From Planctobacterium marinum (GTDB taxonomy: Bacteria > Pseudomonadota > Gammaproteobacteria > Enterobacterales > Alteromonadaceae), in NCBI RefSeq assembly GCF_020687805.1, contig NZ_JAJEWQ010000001.1, positions 777,232 to 841,231 of the forward strand: 64,000 bases of DNA, written 5' to 3'. Each line of letters begins with the position of its first letter. Positions within the stretch are counted from its first letter, which is position 1. Position numbers and translations under genes: made by a program. The notes under the pieces were generated by a model. It was not told where the DNA came from. It was given only the letters and a program-made list of their open reading frames with translations, and did no database searches. This document shows positions 10,534-19,872 of the stretch, piece by piece.

Positions 10534-10652
10534 CATTTCTCCAAAATAGACTGTGATTCGATGAATCTGGATTTGTTTCAAAAAATTTAACAATAAGTTA
10601 TAGCAAAATACACTTTCGTTTTAGGTAAATCGGCCTAATCTAGTGTTTAATT

Positions 10653-10683
10653 GTGATTAGGTGGTCATTTAAACCCTAATCAC
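10653..10683. promoter_or_regulatory. Inverted repeat upstream of cysK
   Basis: GTGATTAGG (10653-10661) and its exact complement CCTAATCAC (10675-10683) are separated by 13 bp. A third partial copy, CCTAATC, is at 10634-10640. There is no T-run, so a terminator is unlikely; the spacing suits a dimeric regulator or an mRNA leader hairpin 37 bp before the cysK start. Confidence 0.45.
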
Positions 10684-10720
10684 CGACAGAATATAAATGC
10701 CAGTATTTCAAGGACATATT

Positions 10721-11686
10721 ATGAAGTTTTTTGAAGATAATTCCCAATCCATCGGTGGTACCCCACTGGTAAAACTCAACCGGGTTACGCAAGGTAATGT
10801 GTACGCCAAAATGGAATCCAGAAACCCCAGCTTCAGTGTTAAATGCCGTATCGGCGCTAACATGATTTGGGATGCCGAAAAGCGCGGTTTACTGACAGCA
10901 GGTAAAGAGTTGGTTGAACCTACTTCCGGTAACACCGGTATTGCGTTGGCGTTTGTTGCCGCATCCAGAGGTTATAAGCTTACCCTGACTATGCCTGCCA
11001 GTATGAGTCTGGAACGTCGCAAGCTGTTAAAAGCACTTGGTGCCAATGTCGTATTAACTGAGCCACCCAAAGGCATGAAAGGCGCCGTTGCTAAGGCCCA
11101 GGAAATCGTTGACTCAGATCCTGACAAGTTTGTCATGCTGCAACAATTCGATAACCCGGCCAACCCGGAAATCCACGAAAAAACCACAGGTCCGGAAATT
11201 TGGGAAGATACTGATGGCAATATCGATATCTTTATCGCCGGTGTGGGTACTGGTGGCACTATCACAGGTGTAAGTCGCTACATTAAAAAGACTAAAGGCA
11301 AAGCTATCACCAGCGTTGCGGTCGAACCCACTGATTCTCCGGTGATAACTCAGGCCAAAGCTGGCCAGGACCTGACGCCTGGACCTCACAAAATTCAGGG
11401 TATCGGTGCAGGCTTTATTCCGGGCAACCTGGATTTAGATTTGGTTGATGAAGTTGAGCAGGTCAGTAACGATGACGCTATCGCCATGGCTCACCGCCTG
11501 ATGAAAGAAGAAGGTATCTTAGCGGGTATTTCTTCCGGAGCTGCGGTTGTCGCTGCACAGCGCATTGCTGCCAGACCGGAAAACGAAGGTAAAAATATCG
11601 TCGTCATCATGCCAAGCTCTTCTGAGCGTTATCTGTCCAGCCCACTGTTCGCAGGGCTGTTTTCAGAAAATGAGCTGGAACAATAA
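10721..11686 (+). CDS. cysK: Cysteine synthase A
   Basis: O-acetylserine sulfhydrylase, a fold-type II PLP enzyme that makes cysteine from O-acetylserine and sulfide. The PLP lysine is Lys41 in SFSVKCRIG, the substrate loop is [12 protein letters not shown], the phosphate-binding loop is GTGGTITGV, and SSGAAV lies near the C-terminus. I place the start at ATG 10721, which has AAGGA 7 bases upstream and matches homologues; an in-frame ATG at 10697 lacks a ribosome site. The product is 321 residues, as expected. It is monocistronic, closed by a strong terminator, and preceded by an inverted repeat. Confidence 0.95.
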   Translation: MKFFEDNSQSIGGTPLVKLNRVTQGNVYAKMESRNPSFSVKCRIGANMIWDAEKRGLLTAGKELVEPTSGNTGIALAFVAASRGYKLTLTMPASMSLERRKLLKALGANVVLTEPPKGMKGAVAKAQEIVDSDPDKFVMLQQFDNPANPEIHEKTTGPEIWEDTDGNIDIFIAGVGTGGTITGVSRYIKKTKGKAITSVAVEPTDSPVITQAKAGQDLTPGPHKIQGIGAGFIPGNLDLDLVDEVEQVSNDDAIAMAHRLMKEEGILAGISSGAAVVAAQRIAARPENEGKNIVVIMPSSSERYLSSPLFAGLFSENELEQ

Positions 11687-11716
11687 GTTAAATTCCAGTG
11701 AATTAATACGGTTTTA

Positions 11717-11748
11717 GTAAAGGGAGGGTTGACCTCCCTTTACTTTTT
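11717..11748 (+). terminator. Rho-independent terminator of cysK
   Basis: A perfect 11-bp stem, GTAAAGGGAGG (11717-11727) with CCTCCCTTTAC (11733-11743), has a 5-base loop and is followed by TTTTT. Confidence 0.88.
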
Positions 11749-11804
11749 GCGAAAAAAAAATCAGACTAGAGGACTAAATTTAGCTACGTTGATTTAAGCA
11801 TTAT

Positions 11805-12245
11805 ATGAAAAAACTAGCGGTTCTCATTCCATTCCTGATCTTTGTCCTGACCGCCTGCGAAAAGATCAAATCCTCTGGTGAGCAAGTTAACAATACGGCC
11901 GACATGTCAGCCCTGATTTTCTTCGACAGCATCTATAACAAAAATGATTTCAGGACAGCGCTGAATCACGCATCGCCGCGAATGCAAAGACTAATGAAGT
12001 CTTACCATACCTCCACCAATGTAGCGCGTCACATCATTAATCTTCGCTACGATGGTGAGGTGTACATGGAAATTGATGCCGGCGACTCGGTAGGTCGTTT
12101 GGAATATGCTACCAAACAGAATGTTTCCATCTTTTTCACCGGCAACTATCAGGGCAATGTTATCGACGAGCTGCGCACGGTCAAAATGGTCAAAGAAGAT
12201 GGAAAATGGGTGGTGGATTCAATCATGGCGGATAAGTTTCGCTAA
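11805..12245 (+). CDS. Small predicted lipoprotein
   Basis: A 146-residue protein with a lipoprotein signal peptide: hydrophobic stretch then LTAC, so Cys18 would be lipidated. The mature part resembles the small NTF2-like accessory folds (DUF4019/DUF4878 type), with a central VYMEIDAGDS strand region and a C-terminal DGKWVVDSI motif typical of such domains. Function is unknown. It sits alone between cysK and ggt and converges on ggt; the two stop codons lie in a shared 8-bp stem (12241-12262). Confidence 0.75.
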   Translation: MKKLAVLIPFLIFVLTACEKIKSSGEQVNNTADMSALIFFDSIYNKNDFRTALNHASPRMQRLMKSYHTSTNVARHIINLRYDGEVYMEIDAGDSVGRLEYATKQNVSIFFTGNYQGNVIDELRTVKMVKEDGKWVVDSIMADKFR

Positions 12246-12262
12246 GCGATAAGCCGCTTAGC
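12241..12262. other. Hairpin shared by two convergent stop codons
   Basis: GCTAAGCG (12241-12248) and CGCTTAGC (12255-12262) form an 8-bp stem that contains the TAA of the lipoprotein gene and the TAA of ggt. No T-run follows on either strand, so it may be a 3'-end stabilising structure and only a weak bidirectional terminator. Confidence 0.4.
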
Positions 12263-14006
12263 CCCCCACCGCGATACCTTCTCTTCTGGGATCGGCACCA
12301 CCGATTAATTTGCCATCCTTAATCTGAACGCCATGCAAACCACTATTCAGATCAATGATTTTTAATTTGCTGTGGCCTTTTGCTTTGAGCGTTTCTGCCA
12401 ACGGTTCCAGATCAGTGCCTTTTTCTATCGCTGTATAATCATTGCGATTAGTGAATTTAGGTAAATTAATAGCCTGCTGTACATCCATTTCCCAATCCAG
12501 TACCGCAATCAAAGTTTGCGCCACATAATTGATAATACGGCTACCACCTGGTGATCCGATAGCTAACACCAACTGATCGTTTTCATCAAATACCATAGTG
12601 GGCGACATTGAACTTCTGGGACGCTTTCCTGGCTCAACCCGGTTTAATACCCGGTAAGCCCCTTTCGAAGGCTCAAAATTAAAGTCGGTTAATTGGTTGT
12701 TGAGCAAAAATCCTTCGACCATTAACCCGGAGCCAAAGGCAAACTCGATACTGGTGGTCATCGAAACAGCATTGCCTTTCTTATCTACGATAGAAATATG
12801 ACTGGTATTGGGTAGTTCATAGGCATTACCCATTTTCAAAAATGCCTCAGAATAAGCCGTTCCGGCACGGGCATATCGAATGTTTTTATCCGGAGAAATT
12901 TGCTCTGCCCGGCGTTTTAAATAACTCTGATTAATCAGAGCAGCAAAGGGTAACCGGCTAAACGCAGTATCGGCGATATACATGTTGCGGTCGGCAAAGG
13001 CCAGTTTTGAGGCCTGAGTAAAGAGGTGAATGGCTTCGGCGCTATTAGGCTGAAATTGTTCCATTTTGAAACCCTCCAACATTTTGAGGATTTGCAATAC
13101 GCTGATACCACCTGATGCAGGCGGCGCCATACCACAGACTTTATACTTTTTATAATGACCGCAAATGGCATCACGCTTTAAAGCCTTGTAGTTACCTATA
13201 TCTTCTTTAGTAAGCAGGCCGGGACGTATAGAGGCGGTTTGTACCGTTTTGGCAATGCGTTCTGCCAATTCCCCCTGATAAAAATAGTCAGCACCTTCCA
13301 AAGCGATGCCGTGTAGCGTACGCGCCAGTTTTTTGTTGGTTCGCTTGTAGCCTGATTTAATCGCAGAGCCGCCTGGATAGAAGTAAAGTTTGGTATTGGT
13401 AAATGCCTGTAATCCGGGATGTAAATTCAGGCCCACCAGTTTTTCCAGCCGCGGTGTAACAGTAAACCCCTCTTCCGCGATTGCCGCAGCATCTAAAAAC
13501 AACCGTTGCCATTCCAGTACACCAAATTCTTTATGGGCCGTCTCCAGTGCTTTCAGAACCCCGGGTACCCCTACAGAACTGCCACCGACAACGGCATCTT
13601 TCCAGGGGATAGGTTTGTTGTCTCGCATAAACATGATGGGGCTTACTGCTGCGGGTGCCGTTTCTCGTCCATCAAAGGTGTGTAATTGTTTATTTTCGTT
13701 GTCCCAGTACAGAATAAACGCACCACCACCCAAGCCTGACGATTGCGGTTCTACCAGGGTCAGCATTGCCTGTATGGCTATCGCGGCATCAATGGCACTG
13801 CCACCTTCGTTAATGATCTTTTTCCCCACCCAGGAAGCATAAGGATGTGCCGCTACCACCATGTAATTATCAGCAACAACGGCGGACTTTGCTTTGAATC
13901 CTGTCGCCGCTTCAGGCTCCCCGTCTTCTCTTACTTTTTTCGTCTGGGCCAATGCGCTGCTGGTGAAAACAAACAAAAAACAGAGTGCGAAGATACGTTT
14001 TAACAA
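12258..14006 (-). CDS. ggt: Gamma-glutamyltransferase
   Basis: A 582-residue secreted N-terminal-nucleophile hydrolase that cleaves gamma-glutamyl bonds of glutathione. A signal peptide (MLKRIFALCFLFVFTSSALA) points to the periplasm. The self-cleavage and nucleophile threonine is Thr401 in NTSHISIVDK, dividing the large and small subunits. The substrate-binding blocks GLGGGAFILYW, DGRETAP and SSMSPTMVF, and the GSPGGSRIINYV loop, are intact. It is monocistronic and lies between the convergent lipoprotein gene and the crotonase gene, which is read in the same direction 58 bp upstream. Confidence 0.94.
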   Translation of the reverse strand: MLKRIFALCFLFVFTSSALAQTKKVREDGEPEAATGFKAKSAVVADNYMVVAAHPYASWVGKKIINEGGSAIDAAIAIQAMLTLVEPQSSGLGGGAFILYWDNENKQLHTFDGRETAPAAVSPIMFMRDNKPIPWKDAVVGGSSVGVPGVLKALETAHKEFGVLEWQRLFLDAAAIAEEGFTVTPRLEKLVGLNLHPGLQAFTNTKLYFYPGGSAIKSGYKRTNKKLARTLHGIALEGADYFYQGELAERIAKTVQTASIRPGLLTKEDIGNYKALKRDAICGHYKKYKVCGMAPPASGGISVLQILKMLEGFKMEQFQPNSAEAIHLFTQASKLAFADRNMYIADTAFSRLPFAALINQSYLKRRAEQISPDKNIRYARAGTAYSEAFLKMGNAYELPNTSHISIVDKKGNAVSMTTSIEFAFGSGLMVEGFLLNNQLTDFNFEPSKGAYRVLNRVEPGKRPRSSMSPTMVFDENDQLVLAIGSPGGSRIINYVAQTLIAVLDWEMDVQQAINLPKFTNRNDYTAIEKGTDLEPLAETLKAKGHSKLKIIDLNSGLHGVQIKDGKLIGGADPRREGIAVGG

Positions 14007-14064
14007 TTTTCAAATTCCTTGGTTTGGCGTGAGAAGTAAAAACACAGATAAAATCGAGCTGGCG

Positions 14065-14829
14065 CTAACAATACTTTTTCGGATCTGGCTTGCGCTTTTC
14101 CAGGAAGGCACTAAACGCTTCTTTTGCCGCTTCCGACTTCAGTTGTTCAACAAAAACCTCAATTTCTTTGTCGATGTGCAAGTTTACGCTATCTGAAGCA
14201 GATTTCATTAAGGCTTTAGTATGCCTAAGTGCGGTATAAGGTTTTGCAGCTAACTGGCTGACCACTTTTTGGCAATGAGCGGCTAATTGCTCCGGTTCCA
14301 GTACATCATTTACCAGCCCAAATTCCCTGGCCTGCTCGGCGCCAAACGATTCACCTAACAGCAACCATTCACTGGCTTTACGGTGACCCGCCAGCTGTGG
14401 CAATAACAAACTGGATGCATATTCAGGCACTAATGCCAGATTAATAAATGGCAGGGAAAACACACAACTGGTATCACAGTATACTAAATCACAATGCAAT
14501 AACATGGTGGTCCCTATCCCCACAGCCATCCCCGATACCTGGGCCACCACAGGCATGGGAAACTGCATCAGGGCCTGCATAAATTCCAGTGTTGAGTGCA
14601 GTTCAGCTTTGCTTTCAACCTTAGCGAACTGTGCCAGGTCATTTCCTGCGGTAAAATGCTCTCCCGCACCTTTTATCAGTACCGACTTAATTGCCGGATT
14701 TTGCTGTTGTTTTTTGAGTTCGTCGGCTAACTCTTTATACATGTCAGCGCTAAGGGCATTGCGTTTTTCCGGGCGGTTTAAGGTTAAGGTCAAACACTTT
14801 TCATTTATTTCTTTCAAAATCAGCGACAT
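14065..14829 (-). CDS. Enoyl-CoA hydratase/isomerase family protein
   Basis: A 254-residue crotonase-fold enzyme acting on acyl-CoA thioesters. The oxyanion-hole residues lie in EHFTAGNDLAQF and in QVSGMAVGIGTTML, and the acid/base region is ALVPEYASSLLLP. The C-terminus ends with FLEKRKPDPKKY, common in the PaaG/isomerase-like branch. A role in fatty acid or aromatic acid degradation is likely but the exact reaction is not clear from sequence. The ATG at 14829 fits homologues. It is divergent from the rhombosortase gene. Confidence 0.85.
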   Translation of the reverse strand: MSLILKEINEKCLTLTLNRPEKRNALSADMYKELADELKKQQQNPAIKSVLIKGAGEHFTAGNDLAQFAKVESKAELHSTLEFMQALMQFPMPVVAQVSGMAVGIGTTMLLHCDLVYCDTSCVFSLPFINLALVPEYASSLLLPQLAGHRKASEWLLLGESFGAEQAREFGLVNDVLEPEQLAAHCQKVVSQLAAKPYTALRHTKALMKSASDSVNLHIDKEIEVFVEQLKSEAAKEAFSAFLEKRKPDPKKYC

Positions 14830-14924
14830 AGCAAATATTAATTCTGTTGTTTTTGTGGCATATTCATTTCAACATAAACGTTGCATAGCAGCGATGCAAT
14901 CCCAAACTGAGTTTTTTCAGCATA

Positions 14925-15560
14925 ATGTCATTAATAAAGTCATTGTTACCCAATCATCTACCAATTAAAACCATTCACTGGTTAGTATTGGCGTGCTGCG
15001 GCGTACTGGCGGTTTGCTTATATGGTTTTGACGGGGTGCTTCACGCACGCCTGAATTATGATCTGAATGCCATAAAAGATGGCGCCTGGTGGCGTTTGTT
15101 CAGTGCCCATTTTTTACACACCAATCTGTATCACTTGCTGTTGAATCTCGCCGGGTTACTGTTGTTGTGGGCATTGCACGGCGAATATTACCAGTACACA
15201 AACAGTCTGAGCTTACTGTTTCTCTGTACGCTTGGAACAGCTGTGGGTTTGTTTGGGTTTTCCGATCTCAGTCATTATGTCGGGCTGTCAGGCATGCTGC
15301 ATGGGTTGTTTGCCTGGGGCGTTGTACAGGATATTAAACGCGGCTATACGACCGGATGGTTGCTATTGGCGGGTTTGCTGATAAAGCTGTTGCAGGAGCA
15401 AATATATGGTGGCAGTGTTGCCACTGCGTCGCTGATTCAGGCTAATGTTGCCGTTGATGCCCATCTCTATGGGGCGCTATCAGGCTTTCTTGCCGCCATT
15501 GTCATACCAGCGCACAAACAGCAAAAAACAAAAGACACTCAGGTGTCCGAAGACACCTGA
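14925..15560 (+). CDS. rrtA: Rhombosortase (rhomboid-family GlyGly-CTERM protease)
   Basis: A 211-residue intramembrane serine protease of the rhomboid superfamily with about six hydrophobic helices. The catalytic Ser122 is in GLSGMLHG, and the catalytic His180 is in NVAVDAHLYG, the signatures of rhombosortase. This family cleaves proteins carrying a C-terminal GlyGly-CTERM tail, often during type II secretion and surface attachment. No GlyGly-CTERM protein is encoded in this window. The last codons of the gene form one arm of a terminator used by the convergent S9 peptidase gene. Confidence 0.85.
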   Translation: MSLIKSLLPNHLPIKTIHWLVLACCGVLAVCLYGFDGVLHARLNYDLNAIKDGAWWRLFSAHFLHTNLYHLLLNLAGLLLLWALHGEYYQYTNSLSLLFLCTLGTAVGLFGFSDLSHYVGLSGMLHGLFAWGVVQDIKRGYTTGWLLLAGLLIKLLQEQIYGGSVATASLIQANVAVDAHLYGALSGFLAAIVIPAHKQQKTKDTQVSEDT

Positions 15561-15562
15561 GT
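15523..15562 (-). terminator. Terminator of the S9 peptidase gene, nested in the end of rrtA
   Basis: A perfect 11-bp stem, ACTCAGGTGTC (15537-15547) with GACACCTGAGT (15552-15562). On the minus strand the loop is TTCG closed by C-G, the very stable UUCG tetraloop, and is followed by GTCTTTTGTTTTTT. The rrtA stop codon lies inside the stem. Confidence 0.85.
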
Positions 15563-15575
15563 AAGTTCGCTAGCG

Positions 15576-18074
15576 TTATTTTACGTGGGTTTCCATTAAC
15601 TTATAGATCCGACGATATTCATCCAGCCATGAGCTTGGCTCTTTAAAGCCATGAGGCTCTACGGGGTAAATTGCGGTTTCAAAATTCTCTTTTTCCAGTT
15701 CAATTAAGCGCTGTACCAGTCTTACCACATCCACGAAGAACACATTGTTATCCACCATAGGCGCATTGATTAGCAATGGCTTTTTAAGGCCCTCTGCAAA
15801 GTATATCGGTGAACTGCGCTCAAATGCGATGGGATCAACCTCCGGTGTGTTTAAGATATTTGAGGTGTATGGCGTGTTGTAATGAGCCCAGTCTGTAACC
15901 GGACGCAAAGCTGCACCAGCCTGAAACAAATCGGGTTGTGTAAACAACGCCATAAAGGTCATAAACCCACCGTAAGAACCACCATAAGTGCCAACCCGGT
16001 CACGATCGACTCTGGCGTTTGCTACCAGCCAGTCGACACCATCTTGTAAATCCTGAATCTCCGGTGTCCCCATTTGTCGATAAATAGCAGTACGCCAGTC
16101 TCTGCCATAGCCTTTAGATGCCCGGTAATCCATGTCCATTACAATATACCCTTGTTGGACAAGGAAACTGTGGAACATAAATTCACGGAAGTAGCCCGAC
16201 CAACCAAGATGAGAATTTTGCAGATATCCGGCACCGTGGTTAAAGATAACCGCCGGATACTGTTGCTCAGATGACAACTGACTGGGCATATACACTCTTG
16301 AATAAATGGGTCTGTCGCTGTGATCAGATTGCACCGGAACAATTTGAGGTGCGACCCAATCAAAACTCAGAAATTCTTCACTGACAGTATGTGTCAGGCG
16401 TTTAACCTCTGCATTAGGCTGAGCAGGCAGCACATATAATTCCGGTGGCAAGGTTAATTTGGAGTGTTGAATAACCAGACGTGACTCATCCGGGCTTAGT
16501 TGATAGAAAGTCTCCCCATTTAAATCGGTTATTGCTGCTATTTCCCCTGAACTGAGATTAACCCGATAGATTTCGTAAATGCCAGGGTGTTTTTTATTGG
16601 CCTGAAAATAAATATATTCATCGTTTCGGGTCAACGTAAGCTCATCGACTTCATAAGCGCCAGGTGTCAGATTGGTTGCCGATCCCTGTAGCGGTTTGAC
16701 GTACAGATTGGCAAACCCGGTTTCTTCCGACAGATAAAACAAGGTATCGCTGTTGTTTAACCAACCGAAGCTGTTGAACTTATAATTAACCCAGGCTTCA
16801 TCGTGCAGGCGATGTTGCTGCCTGAATTGTTGTTCTTCCCAATCTACTGTCGCTATCCAACGGTCTTTATTGTCCCAGGCTTCTAACATGACCGCCACCT
16901 GAGAACCTGTTTCATTCCATTGAATCGCACTTTGATTCCAGTACCAATCCTGCATTAAACTGATGGCTCTTGGCACGGCTTCGGACTCGTATTCTTCGCC
17001 ATCTCGCTGTGCATTTTCCGCTTTAACTTCGGCCAGAACATCCTCATCAAAACCTGCCAACGTTTCAAAACTCAGCAGATGCTTTTCCTGAGTCGTTAGA
17101 TCCAGAAACCAGATTTCATGCTCAACCGGCTCTGCATCAGCCACCCGCGCTCTGACACTTTCCGCTTTTATGCGGCCGTTTTCTTTTATGTAGTTTGGCA
17201 TAATGTCGGTATCAGAGCGTGTCTCCACATCTTCTCTGGTCACCAGAATCGCTTTGCTCAGGTCGGGGGAAACACTGACTTCAACTAGCTCTGTGGCACT
17301 GTCAAAATAGAAGACATTATTATTGTAAACCGGGTTTTCTGCTTTTAATTGTTGTTTATAGTCAAATTGCTGCTGACGTTTTTCTCGTTGAGAGGCCACG
17401 TAACTGATCAACTTAATTTGTTCTTCAGCAATGTAATCTTCCGGTTCTTCCAGAGCTTCAGGTGCATCGTCAAAATGCCAGGCTAATAGTTGTGAAATAC
17501 CACCTTGTTGCAGATCCACCTGATAAACCGAACCTGCGTCGGCATAAATCAAATTGCCCTGACGAGTGAATTTTGGATTGTAAGGCTGCCCCATCTGCCT
17601 TGTATGCTGTTTAACCTCACCGCTTTGCAAGTTTTTACTGAAAACGCTATTTTCGTAGACCCAGGCTAATGTGGTTCCGTCGGGAGACAAAACCGCATCA
17701 TCCGGTGCCAGGTGCTGTTCCGCTAACCCAACCAGTTCACCATTGCCACTGTCAGGCTGACCGCTGTCCAGTCGCCACAACTCATCCACTACTGAACCTT
17801 CTCGTTTGCGGTAATAAAATACTGATTGTGAGTCATCCGCCCAGTAATAGTGACCGGGTTGACGTCCCAGCCAATCGGGATCTGACATGATTTTTTCCAG
17901 GGTAATACCTTTAGGCGTAGCCTGATTTGCCAGTTGCGCAATAACCGGCGGGACATCTACCGGTTGCATTGCCATTGAAGAGGAAGTTGCAGTACTTTGC
18001 GCGGTAGCTGCGCAGGCGGTCAGCATGACCAGCCCGGCACTTAACAGAGAGACCTTAATTTTCCGGGGAACCAT
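15576..18074 (-). CDS. S9 family dipeptidyl-peptidase IV-like lipoprotein
   Basis: A large prolyl-oligopeptidase/DPP-IV-type serine peptidase. The N-terminal DPPIV_N beta-propeller covers roughly residues 100-560, and the alpha/beta hydrolase domain follows. Nucleophile Ser700 is in GTYGGSYGGF, the Asp is in the APMVDNNVF region and the His in VEPHGF. The start is set at ATG 18074 (832 residues): the next in-frame start upstream is a TTG without a ribosome site, and from the ATG the lipoprotein signal with LTAC appears at once. It is therefore probably anchored in the cell envelope, releasing dipeptides from proline-containing peptides. Confidence 0.9.
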   Translation of the reverse strand: MVPRKIKVSLLSAGLVMLTACAATAQSTATSSSMAMQPVDVPPVIAQLANQATPKGITLEKIMSDPDWLGRQPGHYYWADDSQSVFYYRKREGSVVDELWRLDSGQPDSGNGELVGLAEQHLAPDDAVLSPDGTTLAWVYENSVFSKNLQSGEVKQHTRQMGQPYNPKFTRQGNLIYADAGSVYQVDLQQGGISQLLAWHFDDAPEALEEPEDYIAEEQIKLISYVASQREKRQQQFDYKQQLKAENPVYNNNVFYFDSATELVEVSVSPDLSKAILVTREDVETRSDTDIMPNYIKENGRIKAESVRARVADAEPVEHEIWFLDLTTQEKHLLSFETLAGFDEDVLAEVKAENAQRDGEEYESEAVPRAISLMQDWYWNQSAIQWNETGSQVAVMLEAWDNKDRWIATVDWEEQQFRQQHRLHDEAWVNYKFNSFGWLNNSDTLFYLSEETGFANLYVKPLQGSATNLTPGAYEVDELTLTRNDEYIYFQANKKHPGIYEIYRVNLSSGEIAAITDLNGETFYQLSPDESRLVIQHSKLTLPPELYVLPAQPNAEVKRLTHTVSEEFLSFDWVAPQIVPVQSDHSDRPIYSRVYMPSQLSSEQQYPAVIFNHGAGYLQNSHLGWSGYFREFMFHSFLVQQGYIVMDMDYRASKGYGRDWRTAIYRQMGTPEIQDLQDGVDWLVANARVDRDRVGTYGGSYGGFMTFMALFTQPDLFQAGAALRPVTDWAHYNTPYTSNILNTPEVDPIAFERSSPIYFAEGLKKPLLINAPMVDNNVFFVDVVRLVQRLIELEKENFETAIYPVEPHGFKEPSSWLDEYRRIYKLMETHVK

Positions 18075-18229
18075 ATTTTTTCCATCGTTATTTTTGTTTC
18101 TGGACAATAAATCATTAAAGCGTCATTGTGTAGAGGTTGCAAACACGGCCAGGACAATAGTTAATAGCGATTGATCCTTCGCTGTGTCATTTTAGTAACA
18201 GCTACAATCCCAATGTTGAAGAGTAAATT

Positions 18230-18775
18230 ATGAAAAGAATCCTTCTGTTAGCAATACTTTCCTTGTGTTCCATTCCTGCGTCATGGGCATCTGAATGCCC
18301 TTCTGAACTCAAGCATCTGAAACGCAAATTAAACAGCCAGGAAACTGTAAATTTATGTAACGAATATGGTGGCAAAGCCGTTTTGATTGTCAACACAGCC
18401 AGTTATTGTGGTTTTACCCCACAGTTTGAAGGATTAGAAGCACTGTACAGCCAATATAAAGACAAGGGTTTTGTGGTACTGGGATTTCCCAGCCATGACT
18501 TTAACCAGGAAGACAAAGACGAGGCGAAAACAGCGGAGTTATGTGAACTGACTTACGGCGTAAAATTCCCGATGTTTGAGCCACTGCATGTTAAAGGCGA
18601 CGATGCGGATCCGCTTTACCGTCAGTTGTCTAAAGCCACGGGCACTGAACCGAAATGGAATTTTTATAAATATCTGATCACCAGTACCGGTGAAAAAATA
18701 ACAAGTTATTCGTCGTATACGAAACCCACAGATAGCGACTTTATTGCAGATATAGAAAGCGCTTTGCCCCGGTAA
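18230..18775 (+). CDS. Exported glutathione peroxidase family protein
   Basis: A 181-residue thioredoxin-fold peroxidase with an N-terminal signal peptide ending near SWA-S, so it should act in the periplasm. The peroxidatic residue is Cys60 in TASYCGFTPQ (cysteine, not selenocysteine), and the Trp of the tetrad is in KWNFYKYL. The usual GFPCNQF block reads GFPSHDFNQE here, so the common resolving cysteine position is Ser and the electron donor may differ from canonical bacterial Gpx. It is divergent from the S9 peptidase gene. Confidence 0.88.
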   Translation: MKRILLLAILSLCSIPASWASECPSELKHLKRKLNSQETVNLCNEYGGKAVLIVNTASYCGFTPQFEGLEALYSQYKDKGFVVLGFPSHDFNQEDKDEAKTAELCELTYGVKFPMFEPLHVKGDDADPLYRQLSKATGTEPKWNFYKYLITSTGEKITSYSSYTKPTDSDFIADIESALPR

Positions 18776-18810
18776 CCTTTTAATACTAATCTCACAGCCC
18801 GGATACGGCA

Positions 18811-18839
18811 TAAAAAAAGCCCCGTTAATTTAACGGGGC
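18811..18839 (-). terminator. Terminator of azoR (minus strand)
   Basis: GCCCCGTTA and TAACGGGGC (18819-18839) form a 9-bp stem with a 3-base loop. On the minus strand it is followed by TTTTTTTA (18818-18811). The plus side lacks a T-run, so it mainly ends the azoR transcript. Confidence 0.8.
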
Positions 18840-18926
18840 AATAAGCACACTCAACTTGGAACACACTTTAGCTAACAGACTTGTTATCGGGGAGATAACA
18901 ATGTCAGCTTTGCTAACTGCAATAGT

Positions 18927-19538
18927 TTAGGCAGCGGTTTTATTGATTAGTTCAATAATTTTTTCATTTGCCTGTTCAAACGCACTGTTGGCGGTTTCAG
19001 CCCCCATTGCCAAGCCTTCAGCATAAACAAACTCTACGTCCGTGATCCCCACGAAGGCAAAAAAGTCATTTAAATAGGTGGTCTGTGAGTCTTTAGCAGT
19101 CCCCGCGTACATGCCACCTCTTGCCGCCATCACATAAACTTTTTTATTTTCCAGCAAACCCTGCGGACCATTTTCAGTGTAGCGAAAAGTGATCCCGGCC
19201 CGCGCAATGCGGTCAATCCAGGCTTTCAATGTAGATGGAACACCAAAGTTATACATAGGTACGCCAAGCACAATCACATCAGCCTGTTGCACCTGATAAA
19301 CAAAATCATCAGACAAACTCGCCAGCGCTTTTTGCACATCATTGCGCTCTTCCGGGGCCGTCATCCAGGATTGCATTTCCTCTGCACTGAGATGGCCTAT
19401 ATTGCGCTTACTCAAATCCAGTGTTTCAATCTCAACCTGTTGTTCATCACCGAGCTGACGTAAAAAGTCCTGAACTAACTTATTCGAGTTACCTTGCTCA
19501 CCATTAATACTGCTGTTTACTACTAAGACATTTTTCAT
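18927..19538 (-). CDS. azoR: FMN-dependent NADH-azoreductase
   Basis: A 203-residue flavodoxin-like quinone/azo reductase. The FMN phosphate loop is VVNSSINGEQGNSNKLV, described by SSINGEQGNSN, and the flavin-contacting blocks are GVPMYNFGVPSTLKAWIDR (here GVPMYNFGVPSTLK) and MAARGGMYAG. It reduces quinones and azo compounds with NADH in the cytoplasm. The gene has its own terminator. The 334 bp upstream carry the divergent tRNA promoter. Confidence 0.92.
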   Translation of the reverse strand: MKNVLVVNSSINGEQGNSNKLVQDFLRQLGDEQQVEIETLDLSKRNIGHLSAEEMQSWMTAPEERNDVQKALASLSDDFVYQVQQADVIVLGVPMYNFGVPSTLKAWIDRIARAGITFRYTENGPQGLLENKKVYVMAARGGMYAGTAKDSQTTYLNDFFAFVGITDVEFVYAEGLAMGAETANSAFEQANEKIIELINKTAA

Positions 19539-19813
19539 TGTTTGCTCTCACTGAAAGAATTAAACCAGTGACAACTATAATAATTATATTTTTTCGATTT
19601 TAAATCGCATAAATTCGGCACTTAAATCCTATTTTTTAGAACTATAAGTAAATTAGCCTATTTTAACCTTTTAAACCTGGCTGAATAGCCGTGAAAACAA
19701 CGGCCATGTTCATAAAAACCTGACTACGGGGTTAACAATTAGCCAGTGAATTCTCACTTTTTAACCGAATTGTTTACTTCGCCAGCAGTTAATAAATTTG
19801 TCATAAAAAGGGG
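19539..19813. other. AT-rich intergenic region between azoR and the tRNA cluster
   Basis: This stretch contains no open frame worth calling. It must hold the azoR promoter, but I see no confident -10/-35 pair for it. The tRNA promoter starts at 19814. Confidence 0.4.
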
Positions 19814-19842
19814 TTGACCTACCCTATCCAGATCAGCATAAT
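19814..19842 (+). promoter_or_regulatory. Strong promoter of the tRNA-Met-Leu-Gln-Gln operon
   Basis: TTGACC (19814-19819), a 17-bp spacer and CATAAT (19837-19842), followed by the GC-rich discriminator ACGCGCC typical of stringently controlled stable-RNA promoters. The first tRNA starts 30 bp further on. Confidence 0.82.
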
Positions 19843-19872
19843 ACGCGCCACTCGACAAGCAGTCGGGTAAAC

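Noticed and set aside
13390..13842. 150-codon plus-strand frame inside ggt
   Set aside because: Antisense to a well-conserved gene with intact catalytic residues; no ribosome site.
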